The notes under the pieces were generated by a model. That model saw only the letters and a program-made list of their open reading frames with translations. It was not told the DNA's origin and did not search any database. Shown piece after piece: positions 4,506 to 5,221 of a stretch of 5,221 bases of DNA. The DNA is from Candidatus Uhrbacteria bacterium (GTDB taxonomy: Bacteria; Patescibacteriota; Patescibacteriia; 2-12-FULL-60-25), in the NCBI GenBank assembly GCA_014728435.1, contig WJLP01000007.1, positions 1 through 5,221 on the forward strand, in the 5' to 3' direction. Made by a program: the position numbers and the translations under genes. Every line of letters starts with the position of its first letter. The first letter of the stretch is position 1.

Positions 4506-5221
4506 ATGCAAATCCTACACGTCTCCTGCGTTGCTCCGCCCAAAGGCGGCGGCATCGGCCATGTGGCTGACCAAGAAGTCCGCTGTCTTCGCAAACACGG
4601 CATAGAAGCTTGGCTGGCCTGCCCAAAATTAACCGGACGCGCCAATATGGAACACATCATAGGATTGCCGGCATTCGGCTTTGGCAACGGTTCATGGTTG
4701 CGCGGATTATCCAAATGCGTCAAAGAAGCCGATGTGGTGCATGTGCATTACCCCTATTACGGAACCGCGGAACACATCGCGCGCCTGCGCAAAAAGGGCC
4801 GCATCAAGCGCTTGGCCATGACTTTGCATATGGATGCCACGGCAAACGGAATACGCGGCGCTTTTTTCAAGTTACACCGCAAATATATCCAACCGCACAC
4901 TTTGTCCGCGGCCGATCATGTCTTCGTCTCCTCTCTCGACTACGCGCAAAACTCATCTTTCGCGAACTTCCTGCTCGCCAATAAAGCAAAAATCACCGAA
5001 CTGCCGTTCGGCGTGGATACAAACTGTTATAGCCAAGGCTCTCCCAACCGTTCCCGCTTTAATATGCCCGCCGGTTGTTTGGTTGTAGGCACGGTAAGCG
5101 TTCAAGATAAGGCACACCAGTTCAAAGGTATCGATCTTCTCATTAAAGCCATGGTCGACTTGCCCGGGAATGTGCATCTTCTTTTGGTGGGTGACGGCAA
5201 TATGCGCGCCCAGTATAAAGC
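4506..5221 (+). CDS. GT4-family (GT-B fold) glycosyltransferase, 3' end cut by window
   Basis: The frame from ATG 4506 stays open to the window end, giving 238 codons plus two bases. The start reads MQILHVSCVAPPKGGG, the usual first strand and glycine-rich acceptor loop of GT4 enzymes, followed by IGHVADQEVRCLRKHG. Further marks are ADVVHVHYPYYG, RLAMTLHMDA, and ADHVFVSS before the linker phrase LPFGVD (residues about 174-179). The C-terminal Rossmann domain then begins with VVGTVSV and continues with HQFKGIDLLIKAM (about 207-219) and LLLVGDGNM. The FKGID segment is the donor-domain motif of retaining GT4 enzymes. The last half of the donor domain, including the expected E(x7)E motif, lies beyond the window. 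It probably adds a hexose to a lipid-linked glycan at the cytoplasmic membrane; sugar and linkage cannot be read. AAGGT (4498-4502), three bases from the ATG, is a weak, close ribosome site. Shadow frames here (4610-4984, 4834-5088) are not genes. Confidence 0.9.
   Translation, partial: MQILHVSCVAPPKGGGIGHVADQEVRCLRKHGIEAWLACPKLTGRANMEHIIGLPAFGFGNGSWLRGLSKCVKEADVVHVHYPYYGTAEHIARLRKKGRIKRLAMTLHMDATANGIRGAFFKLHRKYIQPHTLSAADHVFVSSLDYAQNSSFANFLLANKAKITELPFGVDTNCYSQGSPNRSRFNMPAGCLVVGTVSVQDKAHQFKGIDLLIKAMVDLPGNVHLLLVGDGNMRAQYK

Noticed and set aside
4610..4984. Open frame of 124 codons on the + strand near the 3' end
   Set aside because: It lies in a different frame from the GT4 gene, which runs unbroken from 4506 to the end with clear family motifs. 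It is a shadow.

Overview
The window is a piece of a surface-polysaccharide or nucleotide-sugar locus. It holds six protein genes, all on the + strand, and the first and last run off the edges. All five stops visible in the window fit the standard bacterial code (TAA, TAA, TAG, TGA, TAA). Recognisable Shine-Dalgarno sequences are weak or absent before most starts. The spacers are much more AT-rich than the genes and carry short degenerate repeats. This style would suit an uncultured bacterium such as a Patescibacteria/CPR member, but no taxonomic marker gene is present, so that placement is a low-confidence inference.

Layout. Positions 1-779 hold the C-terminal two thirds of an extended short-chain dehydrogenase/reductase (SDR) of the UDP-glucuronate decarboxylase-like group. 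Positions 780-874 are an AT-rich spacer built from 7-base units that invert half way, probably with the promoter of the next gene. Positions 875-1990 hold a complete tandem paralogue of the first SDR. Positions 1991-2216 are non-coding and hold a compact set of inverted repeats with GTAG-headed ends that looks like a pair of REP elements (BIME-like). Positions 2217-2903 encode a DPM1-like family 2 glycosyltransferase, 2946-3320 a three-helix DUF2304-type membrane protein, and 3304-4413 a WbbL/rhamnosyltransferase-like family 2 glycosyltransferase that overlaps the DUF2304 gene by 17 bases. After a 92-base spacer with a small hairpin and an upstream mini-ORF, 4506 to the window end encodes the N-terminal part of a GT4 (GT-B fold) glycosyltransferase.

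How the genes may work together (inference). The two SDRs would convert nucleotide sugars. The DPM1-like enzyme, probably held at the membrane by the DUF2304 protein, would load a sugar onto a polyprenyl-phosphate lipid. The GT2 and GT4 enzymes would add further sugars to a lipid-linked glycan.

The most interesting points are: (1) both SDR paralogues keep the general SDR catalytic residues but share replacements at four positions expected in true UDP-xylose synthase/ArnA-type decarboxylases, so their reaction is probably different; (2) the REP/BIME-like palindrome cluster; and (3) the heptameric inverted spacer. No CRISPR array, rRNA, tRNA or transposase gene is visible.
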